Source: Phalacrocorax aristotelis
Taxonomy: Eukaryota; Chordata; Aves; Suliformes; Phalacrocoracidae
Direction: 5' to 3'
Assembly: GCF_949628215.1 (NCBI RefSeq)
Contig: NC_134311.1
Span: 61,984,205-62,048,204 of the forward strand
Length of the DNA stretch: 64,000 nt
Shown here: positions 13,101 through 26,795 of the stretch, in pieces
Layout of the letters: each line of letters opens with the position of its first letter
How positions within the stretch are numbered: the first letter of the stretch is position 1
Translations under genes and position numbers: made by a program
Notes under the pieces: model-generated
Database searches by the model: none
What the model was told of the DNA's origin: nothing
The model's input: the letters and a program-made list of their open reading frames with translations, nothing else

Positions 13101-15449
13101 TCAGAGCATCAAATACATGTCTATTAGAAGAACTGCCACCTGTTTGTTTTCCATGTCTTCTATAACTTAACCCCTAAAAACTCAGATCTCTCCTTTTCTG
13201 GATGGCCTAATCAATCCTAACTGGTCTGTACAAGTCTATCCAGATTGTAAAGACATTCACAAAAAATAAAGCGATTCAGGAAAGTCTGACCTGTTTCCAA
13301 AGAGTGCACAACAGGAGAGGAGGAGGCCAGCATGGCTGGGGAAATAACTTGCTGCCTGTTTTCCACTCCATTCCCCTGCTACATAAAATAGAGCCACATG
13401 TGATATGAATAGTAACACTCCAGAACTGTTAATATTATATTAATGACTGCACAGAAAAATGTGGAAAAAAAGCTCAATTTTTTGAGTACATTTTAATAAC
13501 CAGAAAGATTTAATCACAATTTTACCTGCCCTGTGAAAAGGGAGGCTTATAGCCTTTATAAGCCAGGGGTATGCAACTGAATTATCACAGGACAGTTGGC
13601 CAGAGTTACACTGGAAACCAGAAAGAAGGTAGTTAAAAATACCACACGACATAAGCAAGGCAAAGGCCATTGGAACAGAAACAATGGGAATAATAAATAC
13701 ACCAGGAATACAGAGGCCAATTTACCTGGCAACATTTCCCAGCATCAGCTAAAGGTACAACAAACACACAGCAAGAAGGGACCCCTATTTGCACTGAGGC
13801 TTGGGTGCCAGCAGAAATGTCTCCCTCTCCAGCTCCACCACGAACTCCAGTGCACGTGTGAGTGGTTGCTTTGGCTCCAGTTTCCCATGCCTGCATATAG
13901 CTGGTGGGAATTACCAACAACGTCACTTTGGAGATGATATGTACCCTGGAGCTGACTCTGTTTTGATGGAGCATTCTATGAAAAATGAGAAAAAGTTGTG
14001 TGGGGGTGTCAGGAATGCTCATTTTCCTTATGCCCTGGCACAGCAGAAATGCAGAGCTAATATGCTTGTCCTCCCAGCTACTTCTGCACTTCTTCCATTT
14101 GTATAATATTCAATACTTCAGGTCAGACACTGGTGCTGCTTTCAAGTGAGTAGCACATCTTGCACACAAAATTCTTCATGTTCTTAATGCCAGGGAGTTA
14201 TGATCTGAATAATTGGTGGCAAGCTGTTTGGAGGCAATAGCTCTCCCTTCTCCACTCTTTGAAGAGTGTTTGGCATTACCAGGTCTTTAGGCTCTACCAC
14301 TAACACACGAGCTTCTCACCTGCTGCTGATTCCAACCATTCTTAAGCTTTTTCCCAAACTCCAGAAGGCTTATGTTTTGTTCTGCTTTCCTAAATATCCA
14401 CTTGCTTGTTTGTCTTGGCAAAAACATTCCTCAGTTCGCAGTTAAACTTTCAAGAAACTGAAGGAATCCAAGAGGCATCCACGTTTTGCTCCATAATCTC
14501 AAAGTGATCACATCGGCAGCTGGTACCACTCCTCTGGACAGGTTACGCAGTTCTTTCCAAGGACCATTTCTCTCCCTCCCCCACTCCCTAAGGATTCTTG
14601 CACTCCTGACAACAGAGTACTATCCAGTATCTAGACCCTGGAGTGCAGTTTCATCTGCAAAAGGACCACCTCTGAGGTAGACAAATGCCAGGTATTCCAG
14701 CCTTTTAAAACTTTCCCTACAAACCTTGCACAAAAAGAAAGAAAAGGCTGTTTCTCTGCCTTCTTATCCATTTTGGTTCCTTTGTTTTGTCTGTGTACTT
14801 TTACACCACTGGTGATAATCACAGAGGACTGACAGCAGTGGCCATGGGGGGTGCTCTGTTGCCAGCAGTTATTTAGCACCTAGCAAGCACCAAAGGCTCA
14901 TCAGGGCAGCCACTTCCATATAACCCAGTATTAGGGACGAAACCTTTCCCAGCACCGCTGCAGTTCTGGCAGGGCAGCAGCCAGAACCGACACCCTGGAA
15001 CGTCCAGGGTGGCTTTGCAGGCTTTTGCATGTGATAATAATTGGGGCATACAAGTGCTTTCACACTGTCCCTACTGCAGCAAGAAGAGGGAAAATCTCCA
15101 GCTCTGAATGTCACCTCCCTTCAGCAGGGACACAACCCTGTAGAGCACAGCTCAGCACCAGGGCTCAATGCATTTCAGCACCTTGTAGCACAGGGCACAC
15201 TGGCTGTACAAGAGCATAGCATGGTGCTGCAGAGCCTGTGGAGCCATGCACAGCCCCACTGCAGCCCCTTAAATTGCCTGCAACCACATCACAATAGCAC
15301 ACAACCCCAAGCAGCTGGCACCACCACAGAGAGGAGCCTAGGTAACACAGCCCTGGAGATGGCCCCCCAGCAGAAGGTGGGAGCTGCAGGCAGCCCAGGG
15401 TCATGTTACCTCAGCAGACAAGAGTAATCTTGATGAATTTGAACCCACT
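7152..15449. other. Gene-poor DNA, no supportable gene
   Basis: No exon with matching splice signals and recognisable homology was found. The longest open frame (10777-11226, plus) has no ATG start and no recognisable domain. A short AAAC-type microsatellite lies near 10471-10488. Around 14.87-15.42 kb the DNA is locally GC-richer and open in several frames at once, which suggests old repeat or regulatory DNA rather than a gene. Confidence 0.55.
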
Positions 15450-15585
15450 AACCATCCCTGGAAATATTCAAAACCCCTCTGGGACATGGTCCTGGGCAAC
15501 TCTAAGCAGCTCTAATTGAGCAGGGAAGTTGGGCAAGATGACCTCCAGGGGTCCCTGCCAGCCTTCACCATTCTGTGATTCTGTG
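15450..15585 (+). mobile_element. CR1 LINE 3' tail fragment
   Basis: Begins with the CR1 C-terminal/3'UTR junction (CATCCCTGGAAATATTCAA...), contains GGCAAGATGACCTCCAGGGGTCCCTGCCAGCCT-type sequence, and ends in two ATTCTGTG units, the hallmark CR1 terminus. Severely 5'-truncated. Confidence 0.85.
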
Positions 15586-18500
15586 AAATCTTAAGATCTG
15601 TCAGTTCCTACTGAGGACAGTTATGTAACTCCCATTCAGGTTTATACAAAATTCATTAAAATTACAATGTGACCAACCCCACCCAGTGCTCCTGTTGAGC
15701 ATTTTACAACCAGAATACAATAAAAGATTTTAAAACTCATAAAATGCAAATTAGCATACTTAGATGAGCACTGCCAGCTAGTGTTAGGTCCAAGGAAATC
15801 TTGACTTTCTAAGTAAATACAGTTTTAGTAAGAGCCCACCAAGAATGAAAATGTTTCCTTGAGGAGTAGAAAAGAAAAATGGTTTAATCAAGCTGTCTCT
15901 GCATGACTGCAAATCAAGTATTATTGTGGTGCATGGGAGCTTTGCAGTTTATATAACCTACCTGTAGGAATACTAGAGCAGTCCAGAGAGAGAAGTGAAA
16001 ATTGCTTAAATCAAAATGAACATGAAAATGCTCAAAATCAATAATATGTGAAGTGAATTAGTTTCATTGCTCAGTAAACAGGGAAGAAAAATGAAGCTTT
16101 AACACCTGCATGTAATGAGTTACAGCAATACTGTTTTAAAAAAAAATAATTTTGCCCCTACCGTTTTATTTTATTGATGCGACCAGCAGTGATGGTTAGG
16201 AAAGAACATAATGAATAATGTCAGCACAAAGCTAAATATTACAAAAGTGTATTTGCATTCCATTTAGGAAAGATCTGATACACGAAAGCCAAGAACTGAT
16301 GATTGCTGCTTTTGTTTCCCAAATGTAAACCCATGCATATTGTAAAGTCTATAAAATCAACAAACAAACATGATAAGTTCATTGGACTAAGTGTTTGCTT
16401 TAACCCCAGAATACATTAATCTGTATGCACAAACACCATGTGAGAAGAGTTCTCTGTTTCTTTATTACACACTGTGGTTTTTAGACATGCACTAAATAAC
16501 CTTTGGAAAGACTGCCTCTGATTTCCCTGCATAGTAAGCCAACTTACTATGCTCAAACATGAACATAAATCACATACTTGAGGAAAAAAAGCATTGGCTT
16601 TCTTCAAAAGTCCTGAAAAGTGGAACCTTTTGTCCTGTGCTCAGCGGGCGCACTTGGCAGCAGCAACCCCAGAAGTGACTCCCAGAGAGAGCCTCATGCC
16701 CTGCAGTGCTCCTCACGCCTGGGGAGAGTGTGACAGAAGGACAGACCAGCCTCCTTGCTTTGCAGAGAACCATTTGACATGTTCAAAAGTTACCATGTGG
16801 TTTAGATTATCCTGAAAAAATGACAGTGGCCATCACAAGGAGTATCCACTGAAGAGATGTTTTCAGACAGATCTGTAGGTATTACACTGGCACAGGTGCC
16901 ACCTGCAAGTTATTAAACAGGCAGCGCAGGAAGGAGATAGTCTTAACCTGCTCTTCCAGGTCCTCACTCACTCAGCCCATACCTACCACAGTTGTAAATA
17001 ACCTGTGAGCACTGAAGCTTCAGCATAGAGTTTTAGTTTGTTTCACCAAGGCAGGGTTTTAATAATTTACAAACAGATGCTAACTTGTTATGACTCTTGG
17101 GAGACAGCCCCAGCCTGGAGGAAGGATAAGAGCACGTTGTGCTTACACAAGGCAGCACATGCTGCAGTCATTTGCTTCTCTGAACCTTCTCATGTTTCTT
17201 TGAACTAGGCGCTCTCAGAAAAGCTGTGCCTCTGCCTGCTGCAGCGACCCATGCATATTTGGATACCTGGGCCTTAGTGCCTACAAAAACAATTTTAAAC
17301 CCCGAGCAGTGTGTCCTTTAACAGGGAAGGCAGAAACAATTAAATATCCCACGAAAAATTAGATGGTTCAAAAAGAAACTAAGAACTGAAACAAGATCTG
17401 GTTTTGGAGTTCTCATACAACTTAAAAATTTGTGTGTATATGGATATATACATGAACACGTATATTCATTGGCTTTAAAGAGTTTTCCATGGGGTAGGAA
17501 TTAAAAATCAGCAAACCTGTAATGTATATTTTTGATTTTTTAATAGACTTCCATCTCTAACAGAAAGTTACAAAAGGTTTAACAAGAAAACTCTCAAGTC
17601 TTCAGATGAATAAAAGTACAATTCCTGCTTAAAATTCTCATCTCCAGAGCATACTGCATCCTACATTGCATCATAGGGTGACATTTACCAACTGAGATGG
17701 TTGCTCAGTTCTCCTATATTTCACCCTGCTCTATTGTCCAGTTCCTCTATAAAAGAGGGAGCTGTGAGTACACCCAGTGTCTTCACTCAAACACCTACTG
17801 CCCTGGCAGCCTGATCCCTCACATTTTGGTCTGCTTTATGTACTTTGCTTGTTACCTGTAAAGTGAGATAGGCTACAAAATGTGCTTTCCTAGAAAAAGG
17901 AATGATTTGGGCCTGTGTTAGAGGCAACAAAAATAATTTTATGGAACTGGAACTCTTAGATTTCCTTCTGCTGCACAGCTGTGACTCGATCACTGCTGCA
18001 CAGCGATACTACCTCCTTACAGCACCATGATGCACTGTGTGTGCCCCAACTTGTGCAGCATTGCTGTAATAACTGATTTGTGAAAGATGTTATCTAGTCT
18101 GCCTGTGGCATAATCAGGAGAAATCGTTAGATTTGAAACACTGCATGATATTACTGCTGAGCAAAGGGAGAACAGAAATGGCCAAGCTCTTCTTACAGGG
18201 CAAGAAAGCAATTGAAGAAGTGGTGAAAGATGAGGGCAGAGGATTTCTTTTAAATTACTGTTAGCAGGTGTCTTTTTTTAAAGGAGTGAACATCTAGGCC
18301 CTGATCTAAATGGTGAATAAAGTGAAAGTTTGCATGGGAGGTACAGCAAAAAATCTTGGGTATCACCTTAACTCAAATTGAGGCATAGGCTGATGGAATT
18401 CCTCCGCTACAGAAGTGACAAGAACAAGAGCTGTGGCTTTACTTCTCTCTTGGATGGACAGCTCCTGTTGTTTTCCAAGGAGCTGGAGACAGCAGCAGGC

Positions 18501-21500
18501 AGCTTTATTTCACTTGGACTGATCCCAGGATAAAATCCAGCCTCTCCTCCTTCAGTGCAGGCTCCATGAATCCCCAAAGTCTTACCATTAAATATCTTTG
18601 TACTATGTAAGTGCATGACCTACATTACACATGCAGCCTTTGATTTTTATTTATAAAAATCCTTGAGCAGGTTTCTAGCACCACACGTCTGTTCCCTGCA
18701 ACAGGAGGATGTGCCCACAACTGCAAACAAACATGTGACCAGGGAACTAGAGGGCATTTAACCCAACAAACCGCTGCAGCATCTCTTAACCAGTTAGTGT
18801 GACAACAGAAGAAAATAGTGAGAAGTGTTGTCTTTCTCCCTGAGCAAGAGAGGCGGAATATCACTTCACATCCCAGAGACAGGCTGGCATATTAATACAT
18901 CTTATTCCCTAACTCCCTTAGGTATGGATAGTTAAAACAAAATTGTTTTTAATTAAGAAGCCTAAAATCCAGTTGTGAAGTCCTGTTTTCACCCATAGTG
19001 AGTATCTGTTACTCACACTGATGAACAGCAATAGGGTTGCTATTCATCTTTGAAAAATGAGACAGTTACATATCAAAATAAAGGTGCCTCATACTAGCCA
19101 CCCATATTGGAAGAGTTTGTCCAAAAGCCACAAAAAACTTGCTGTAAGTCCTCACGGCTCATTCCAACAAGCATGCATCAGCATCAGAACTGCAGAGCAG
19201 GAGAGAGATAAAAACTTCTCATAAAAACCTGGTGGAAAACTTCAAGTGAGCTGCAAGTTGCAGACTGTAAAAAGCCATCTCATCCCAACTCTGACAGGAA
19301 GCAGTCTAGCTGCAAATACATAAATGAGAGCGTGTCTCAACTGTATCTTTTCTGTCCTCTAGTGTCAGGTTTTTGTGATGAACAGAATCAGAATAAGCCG
19401 TTTTCTGGTGTCCATTTTAACTGCTTTTTTTTTTAAGCCAAGAAATACCTGTGATATTGTAAACACTGAACACTGGTAGGGACACCTCTAAAGAGGCCAT
19501 GTTTTAATTGAAAAACATCAGCCTTCCCCAAACCCAACTGCAAAGTTTCAAAGAGTTTCACTGCAGCACAATAATGCAATCAACAGTCATCAAATAGGAG
19601 ATTTACTTCAAGGGAGAATCACAGCAGAACAGAGAAGGCAACTGATTTTGCTCCCAGTTTTTCTTTAAACAAATGTACATGTATGTACAGAAGATAGAAC
19701 TGTCTTTCCCTCCTTAATTCACCATATAGCTATTCATGCAGGCTGTTCTACTTAAGAAAATCTCTAGCCAAACTCCAACCTATAACAGGCAGATATTTCA
19801 GTTGTTTCTCGAGTACAGTCATATATTATACCAAAGTATAGCAGTTCTGTGAACAGTACAGTTGTGTCTGCATTTAGGGGCTGGTATAGTAAAGTATCAA
19901 AAAAACCCTAGAGTACTTAGTTGCACTAGTTTAGAAAAACAAAACCAGATTAACTAATAATAGTTGCACAAAATCTGTGAGTAGAGCAGGCGCAGATCCC
20001 AGAAGCAGCCGAAGGTCTCCAGCACCCTCTTCTGGTTCCTGGGTCCACAGGCACGACTGCAGCTAGAAACCTCCCTCTGTTCAAGTGACATTGACAGACC
20101 CAGTTAATACACATCCAGATGCTAGCTAACAAGATGCCAGTGCCCTCAGCAGCACTAGAGTGAACAATATAGGACACCCTATTGTTTTGAAACTTTCAGG
20201 AAGAAATATCAGTTCTTGTGATATTGTTCCTGAGTCTCAGCACCCGTTATTTGTTTTACTGGATTTGTTAGAAGCCATAGATCCAGGGCAAGAACCTTAA
20301 CATGCGGGCAATGAACAGACACTGGGAAAAACTCCTTACAAGAGACTGATGGGAGAGCACAGACAATTCACATGCAATACGGTCCAAGAGCCAGGCAGAG
20401 ATCAGAGAAGCCTGAGCTGTCAAGGTCCCTCATTTTGCTTCATTTCACTTTGAAAGGTCTGGGGGGACTGGGTGGAGGGTGGCATCAGACATCTTCTTGA
20501 AGTGAAAAGTGACACATTGAGTGGGAGTGTCTATATTGCAGGGGTCTCGAAAACATATTTAATGTAATCAAGGGCAGGAAATACATGGAAGGAGCCAGAG
20601 AGGATCAAAACGGGAGAAGAACCTGTGCAGCATCACCCTAGGACAGGTGGGGCTGCATGGTGCTGAGGCCAGAGATGGTACTGCTGACTCAAGAGCTGGG
20701 CAGATGAGAAGACCCCCAGTGAGGAATCTTGAGATACATGAGCAGATTAGGTTATACCTTAGAGATGTTATACAGTGAAGATCTGCAACAGCTAGAGGCA
20801 GTTACAAGAATCTACAGATTGTGAAAGATGGTGAAAGACACAAGATAAAAAATTAATAATTAGGAATAGAAATGAAAAGTAAAATGGTCAGAAGATACTA
20901 TTTAAACATAAGAAAATAGAAACCAGACCATTGATTGGGAAGTTTGTTCTCTTGCCTAAGCAATAATGTTTCTGCACCACATGGAGCCATTCGCTTTTTT
21001 TCCCATCACAGTGGTATTTTAGGTCATCGGTGTCAATAGCTCTGAGGTTTGGGCCACACATTGAGCAGCTTCTTCCTCTTGAGGATCAGATACTTCAAAG
21101 ACAACCATCAGCAGCTCATCTGTGTTCTCTCTGGGAACACCATGGTTTTTTCTCCCTGGAGTCACTAGAGGTCCCCCAAAGCCCAGATTTTCATCACTGC
21201 ACAGAGCTAAGCCACAGAAAACACCCTTGAGGGTCAACCATGCAGAGGCCCTGGCCAAGCAGCTGGAGGGGAAGGTCATCTCGCTCGCCAAGGACTGATG
21301 TTACCCTAGGACCAAAGTAAGCCAAAGATTAAAACAACCTGTCTGTCCACACGTGGTTAAGCTTTCTTGCATGATGGGGGCAGGGTGTGGTGGGGGAAAT
21401 ACCATTCATGTGCCAGTCACAGAAGAGCTTGCAGGAGAACCAGGCTTATGCTGAAGAAATTTCTGGGAATGAGAACTTCCTCAAGAGCAGACAGGAAAAC

Positions 21501-22915
21501 TGGATGCCCTGGCAGCAAGGCCCAGAGACCCCTCTCTGCACTCCAAGCCAAGCTGGTATTCCCCACACCATTAGCAACCAAGAAAACCAGCCATAAGCAT
21601 AACCATTTACTCCATATACGTTGATATATCATGATGGCAGCCAGCATACTGCTGCTGCTGGACTCTCCTAACATGAGTAAACATTATGAAATAACATTCC
21701 TTCATCCACACACACTCTCCCACAGCATTCCCTTCATGCCCAGTGGAGGAAGGGCTTGGTCTGCTCAACATCCACCTCTCTGCACCAGATCCTCCCTGCC
21801 TACCTCCCAATAAAGCCAACAAAACTACTTGCCCCATCATCCCACAGCTCTGCCAAGATTGCCACTGTTTCAAAGATAATCAAAAACGTTTCTTCTTTGC
21901 TGAGGCTTTCTACGTATTAGTTAATGAAGTCTGTCCATCTTGGTTTGGCAAATCCTGACATGGCTACTGCATATAGCAGAGATGGGATTTTGTAATTTTT
22001 TCTTAAACAATTAACAGTGAAACAGTTGCAGAATTGGACTCCTCTGCTCAGCTCCCATGCATCCCCCATCCACACATCTCCTTCAGACACTGCCAAGCAA
22101 CTCACTGCTCAGCCAGAACTAGTTCACCCACATTTCCTTCACTTGCTTCCATGTTTACTTTTTAAAAGGGCTTAAACCCCACTAAAGCATTCATCCCCAG
22201 CTTACCAACTTGCACATCTTCACTGCCCACACCAGGTACTGGTTGTGCTACAATGCCCTCCAGCTCAGCATGGAGCTGTAAGCCACCACTTTCCATCAGT
22301 CCTCCTCCTCCTTGCAGCTTCTCCTCCCCCAGGCATGTTTCTGAGCCCCCCAAACCCTGCTAAGTCACGACCCACATAGCACCCATTGCTCCTGCAGCCA
22401 GTGCAGCACCAAGGTCTCACTGGTCACCTTCAGGGCTCTCCCCCAGAAGCCAGTTTGCTCTCCCAGACCTGCCAGGCAGCTCAGGCCCACCTGGGAAGTA
22501 ACAAGCAGCTCCTGACCCACAGCTGCAGCACTGCTGAAGCACCTGTATGCAGCAGAGCCAAGCTACCTATCCTTCATTTTACTCAGCTGATTCTGCCAAA
22601 CCCTGAGCTCTTCCACCACCCGGCCCATGAGCTGTGCGTCTGCATAGTCCTCTTAGCCCTCAATTTTTACTATTTTTTTTAGAAATTATTTTCCTGCTCC
22701 AGCCTTATCTCTCCACCCTAACCCCTTGAAGTCAGCTCTAGGTAGAATTGCTACCTGCTTTTGGGCATCCAGGGGAAGAAGCCAGTGAGTGAATACTAGT
22801 GAGTGAAGCTTCGTGTCTTGGTCTACGTCCTGCTTCCTCAGCCCAAGGACAGCTTCTGGGCCTGTCCTTTTGCTCCTGACTTGCTGTTTCTACATCACAA
22901 ATTCTGCCAAAAAGT
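15586..22915. other. Gene-poor DNA, no supportable gene
   Basis: No gene could be supported. From about 21.0 to 22.7 kb the base composition is richer in C and G than its surroundings. A good splice-acceptor-like sequence (CTTTTTTTCCCATCACAG) precedes 21012, and all three plus frames after it are open for unusual lengths, so the coding reading is ambiguous and no gene is called. Confidence 0.5.
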
Positions 22916-23748
22916 CATAGAATCATTATGGTCAGAAAAGACCTCTAAGATCAAAAAGTCCAACCACCAACCCGCCACCACCATGCCTCCTAAACCATGT
23001 CCTGAAGTGCCACATCTTCACATATTTTGAACACCTCCAGGGATGGTGACTCCACCACCTCTCTGGGCAGCCTGTTCCAATGCCTGACCACTCTTTCAGT
23101 AAAGAAATTTTTCCTAATATCCAATCTAAACCTCCTCTGGTGTGACCTGAAGCCATTTCCTCTTGTCCTATAACTTAGGTTAACTTGGGAGAAGAGACCA
23201 ACACCCACCTTGCTACAACCTCCTTTCAGGTCATGGTAGAGAGCGATAAGATCTCCTTATCAGCCTCCTCTTCTCCAGACTAAACAACCCCAGCTCCCTC
23301 AGCTGCTCCTCATAAGACCTGCTCTCCAGACCCTCACCAGCTTTGTTGCCCTTCTCTGGACACGCTCCAGCACCTCAGTGTCCTTCCTGTACTGAGGGGC
23401 CCAGAAATGAACACAGCATTTGAGGTGTGGCCCCCACCAGTGCCGAGTACAGGGGCACGATCACTGCCCTACTCCTGCTGGCCACACCATTGCTGATACA
23501 AGCCAGGATGCTGTTGGCCACCCTTGGCCACCTGAGCACACTGACGGCTCATGTTCAGCCAGCTGTCAGCCAGCACCCCCAGGGCCTTCTCCACCGGGCA
23601 GCTCTCCAGCCACTCTTCCCCAAGCCTGCAGCGTTGCATGGGGTTTTTGCGACTGAAGTGCAGGACCCGGTACTTGGCCTTGTTAGACCTCATCCAATTT
23701 ACCTCAGTCCATCAATCCAGAACTGTCCAGGTCCCTCTGCAGAGCTGG
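22916..23748 (-). mobile_element. CR1 LINE, 5'-truncated, minus orientation
   Basis: Minus-strand reading gives [20 protein letters not shown] and [17 protein letters not shown] (CR1 C-terminal region), and upstream SNKAKYRVLHFSRKNPM. It ends with a CATAGAATCATT-type terminus, i.e. an ATTCTATG unit on the element strand. Several frames are used, so it is not coding-competent. The core reverse transcriptase is missing. Confidence 0.9.
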
Positions 23749-25460
23749 AGAAATAAAAGAACCACATTAAACCTTTACATGACCCATATAAGACTTTGAC
23801 TTTCTTACAATGCAACTGCATAACTGAGATCATCACATGCAGCAAATGTTGGATTCTAACACAAGACTAGCCACTAAGAGACAAGAAGGAACACTTCATT
23901 GGCATCAGAAGACAAGACTCTCAGCTACATGATCTGGATGGAAACATATTGCAGACCTTTCTTTTCAAAATTATGGGCTTGTGCATCCTCGTGTTGCTCC
24001 CATTTATTCTTGCCACTGAAATTGCTTTTCCCCCTTTTGCCATTTTTAGCTCCCCCCCAATTTTAGCTCCTTTCAGTGTACCTGCTGGGCTCTGCCACCC
24101 TGCAGCTGCATGCCCAGTGTCCTGGTCAGGCAGGGAAAACCAGTCCCACAATGTTAAGTATTTGGCAGTTAAGTGACTGAGAACAAAACCTTGCAGTGGA
24201 AGCACAAGTTTGAGATAACCACAGACACCATCACCAGTTCCACCTGCGCTAATGTGTTCATTTTTCAGCAGTTTCAAACAAAAGACTAAAAATTATATTA
24301 TACTAAAATATAGCTTAACTGGAACATTGATATATTTCCACATTGCATTTTCAGAATAACTAATTCATTTAGTTCAACTAAGAAGATGTTGTTCTACTGT
24401 ACAAAGATTGTTTGTGCATGCCCACTTTGTAGGTGGACAATGAAAAAAATCTGAGCAGAAAAAAATGGTCATGTGAGGACTTACTAAAATATCAGTGTAC
24501 TTTAGTTTCACACTTGAGCTTCTTTTTGGAACAGCTTTCCAAGGGTGACAGAAGTATTTCTCAGCTTTTGATAATAAGTGTTTACAGCTTAGCATAAACA
24601 GTGGCTTGATTCAGTAGGCTGCTTACAGTACACATCAATTCCCTACAGACCAGCTCGTTTCAAGCATTATCCTTTCAAAAAGTATACCTTGTTACCTAAA
24701 GCAATGTCACAGGGAAAAAAGCAAACCAGGTAATTGATGAAGAGGCCCTTCAGCCTGGCTATAATTTAAGCTCTGTATATCCTGGGCAGGAAAGACCAGG
24801 ATACCCATGACGAGAGCCACCAGTAACACCAACAGGTACAAACGGCAAGTGTAGAAAATAAATTATTGCTAACCATTCTACAATGTCCCCTTGTATTACA
24901 TTCAAATTGTGTGTATGCACATGTATTTCAGATTATTCAAAGCTCAACTGTTTTTCCATCTATGATGCAGTCGCTTGAGCTCGGATATGATGCGCCAGAA
25001 CTTGCTAAAGATGGTTCCACTTCAGCAGTCTTGCAACAGGAAGCAATGGGAGATGGAAGATGCAGAGATTAATATAGCATAGAGATCCCAGACATCAAGC
25101 TATCCCACAGAAGAAGGAATAAGAATCAAGAGGAAGCCACTGTACCAAAACTGCCATACTACAATAGGCAGGAGCAGAGCTGCACATCATGTCCTGCTAT
25201 TGGCTAACAGACTAACAGATTGGAGGAAAAGCTACATCACCTTCCTTGACAACCTTCCGTGAGAACACTAAGGCAACAGTGGATGCTATCTGGCTTCAGA
25301 GCAGGTCAGCAGCTGTCTGTTGGTACCTGATGCAGAGGCCTGTTTCAGAATCTATAGGCTTAGAAGGTAACAACAGGGCAGAACACAGCCAGGCTGGTAA
25401 TCTAGCAAAATGCAATAGCTCAGGCCACCAGACTACTCCAAGTTCATCTTTCAAGCATTT
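23749..25460. other. Unassigned DNA between two CR1 copies
   Basis: No gene or recognised repeat. One 118-codon minus frame (23921-24277) has no recognisable domain and overlaps a C/T-rich plus strand; I treat it as chance. Confidence 0.5.
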
Positions 25461-26795
25461 CACAGAATCACAGAATGGTAGGGGTTGGAAGGGACCTCTG
25501 GAGACGATCTTGTCCAACTCCCCTGATTGAGCAGGAACACCTAGAGCAGGGGGCACAGGAACACATCCAGGTGGGTTTTGAATTCCCCAGGGAAAGAGAC
25601 TCCACAGCCTCCCTGGGCAGCCTGTGCCACTGCTCTGTCACCCTCACAGCAAGAAGATTTTTGTCATATTTAAGTCGAGTTCCCTGTGTTTCAACTTGCG
25701 CCCATTGCACCTTGTCCTGTCATTGGGCGCTGCTGAAAAGAGTCTGGCCCATCATCCTGACACCCACCCTTTAGATATTTATAGGTATTGATGAGATCCC
25801 GCCTCAGTCGTCTCTTCTCCAGGCTGAACAAACCCAAGTCTCCCTGCCTTTCCTCATAAGGCAGATACTCCAGTCCCCTGATCATCTTTGTAGCTCTCCG
25901 CTGGACTTGCTAGAGCAGTTCCCTGTCCTTCTTAAACAGGGGAGCTCAAAACTGGACACAGCACTCCAAATGTGGTCTCACTAGGGCAGAGCAGAGAGGG
26001 AGGATAACCTCCCTCGACCTGCTGGCCACCTTCCTTTTAATGCAGCCCAGGATACTGCTGTCCTGCTTGGCCACAAGGACACAGTGCTGGCTCAGGGTCA
26101 GCTTGCTGTCCACATGCACCCACAGGTCCTTCTCAACAGAGCTGCTTTCCAGTAGTTCAGCCCCAGCATGTACTGGTGCATGGAGTTGTTCCTCCCCAGA
26201 TGCAGGACCTTGCACTTGCTCTTGTTGACTTTCATGAGGTTCCCCTCGGCCCAGGTCTCCAGCCTGTCCAGGTCTCGCTGGATGGCAGCACAGCCTTCTG
26301 GTGTATCAGCCACCGCTCCCAGCTTGGCATCATCAGCGAACTTGCTGAGGTTACACTCTATCCCTTCGTCCAGGTCATTGATGAATATGTTGACAGGACT
26401 GGACCCAGCACAGACCCCTGGGGAACAACACTAGTGACAGGCCTCGATCCAGACTGTGCTCCATTGATCAAGACCCTCTGAGTTCTGTTGTTGAGCCAGT
26501 TCTCTGTCCACCTCACTGTCCACTCATCCAACCCACACTTCCTTAGCTTGCCTGTGTGGATGTTATGGGAGACAGTGTCGAATGCCTTACTGAAGTCAAG
26601 ATAGACAACATCCACTGCTCTCCCTTTGTCGACCCAGCCAGTCACGCCATCACAGAAGGCTATCAGGTTGGTCAAGCATGATCTTCCCTTGTTGAATCCA
26701 TGCTGACTATTTATGATAACCTTCTTGTCCTCTACGTGCCTGGAGATGACCTCCCTAGGATGAACTGCTCCATCACCTTTCCAGGGACTTCTTGC
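25461..26795 (-). mobile_element. CR1 LINE, 5'-truncated with partial reverse transcriptase
   Basis: Minus-strand translation contains [33 protein letters not shown] and VVPQGSVLGPVL (reverse transcriptase palm), then MADTPEGCAAIQRDLDRLETW and HQYMLGLNYW further on. The FADD active-site block falls near a frameshift. The terminus is CACAGAATCACAGAATGG, two ATTCTGTG-type units on the element strand. Frameshifts divide it into at least three frames. Confidence 0.92.

Noticed and set aside
13633..14022. Open frame of 129 codons on the minus strand
   Set aside because: Cysteine- and hydrophobic-rich with no domain I recognise; both strands are open over the same stretch, which indicates composition rather than coding.
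15041..15427. Proline/glutamine/histidine-rich 128-codon frame directly before a CR1 tail
   Set aside because: Low-complexity composition, open in several frames, no start context and no homology. More likely old repeat or GC-rich noncoding DNA.
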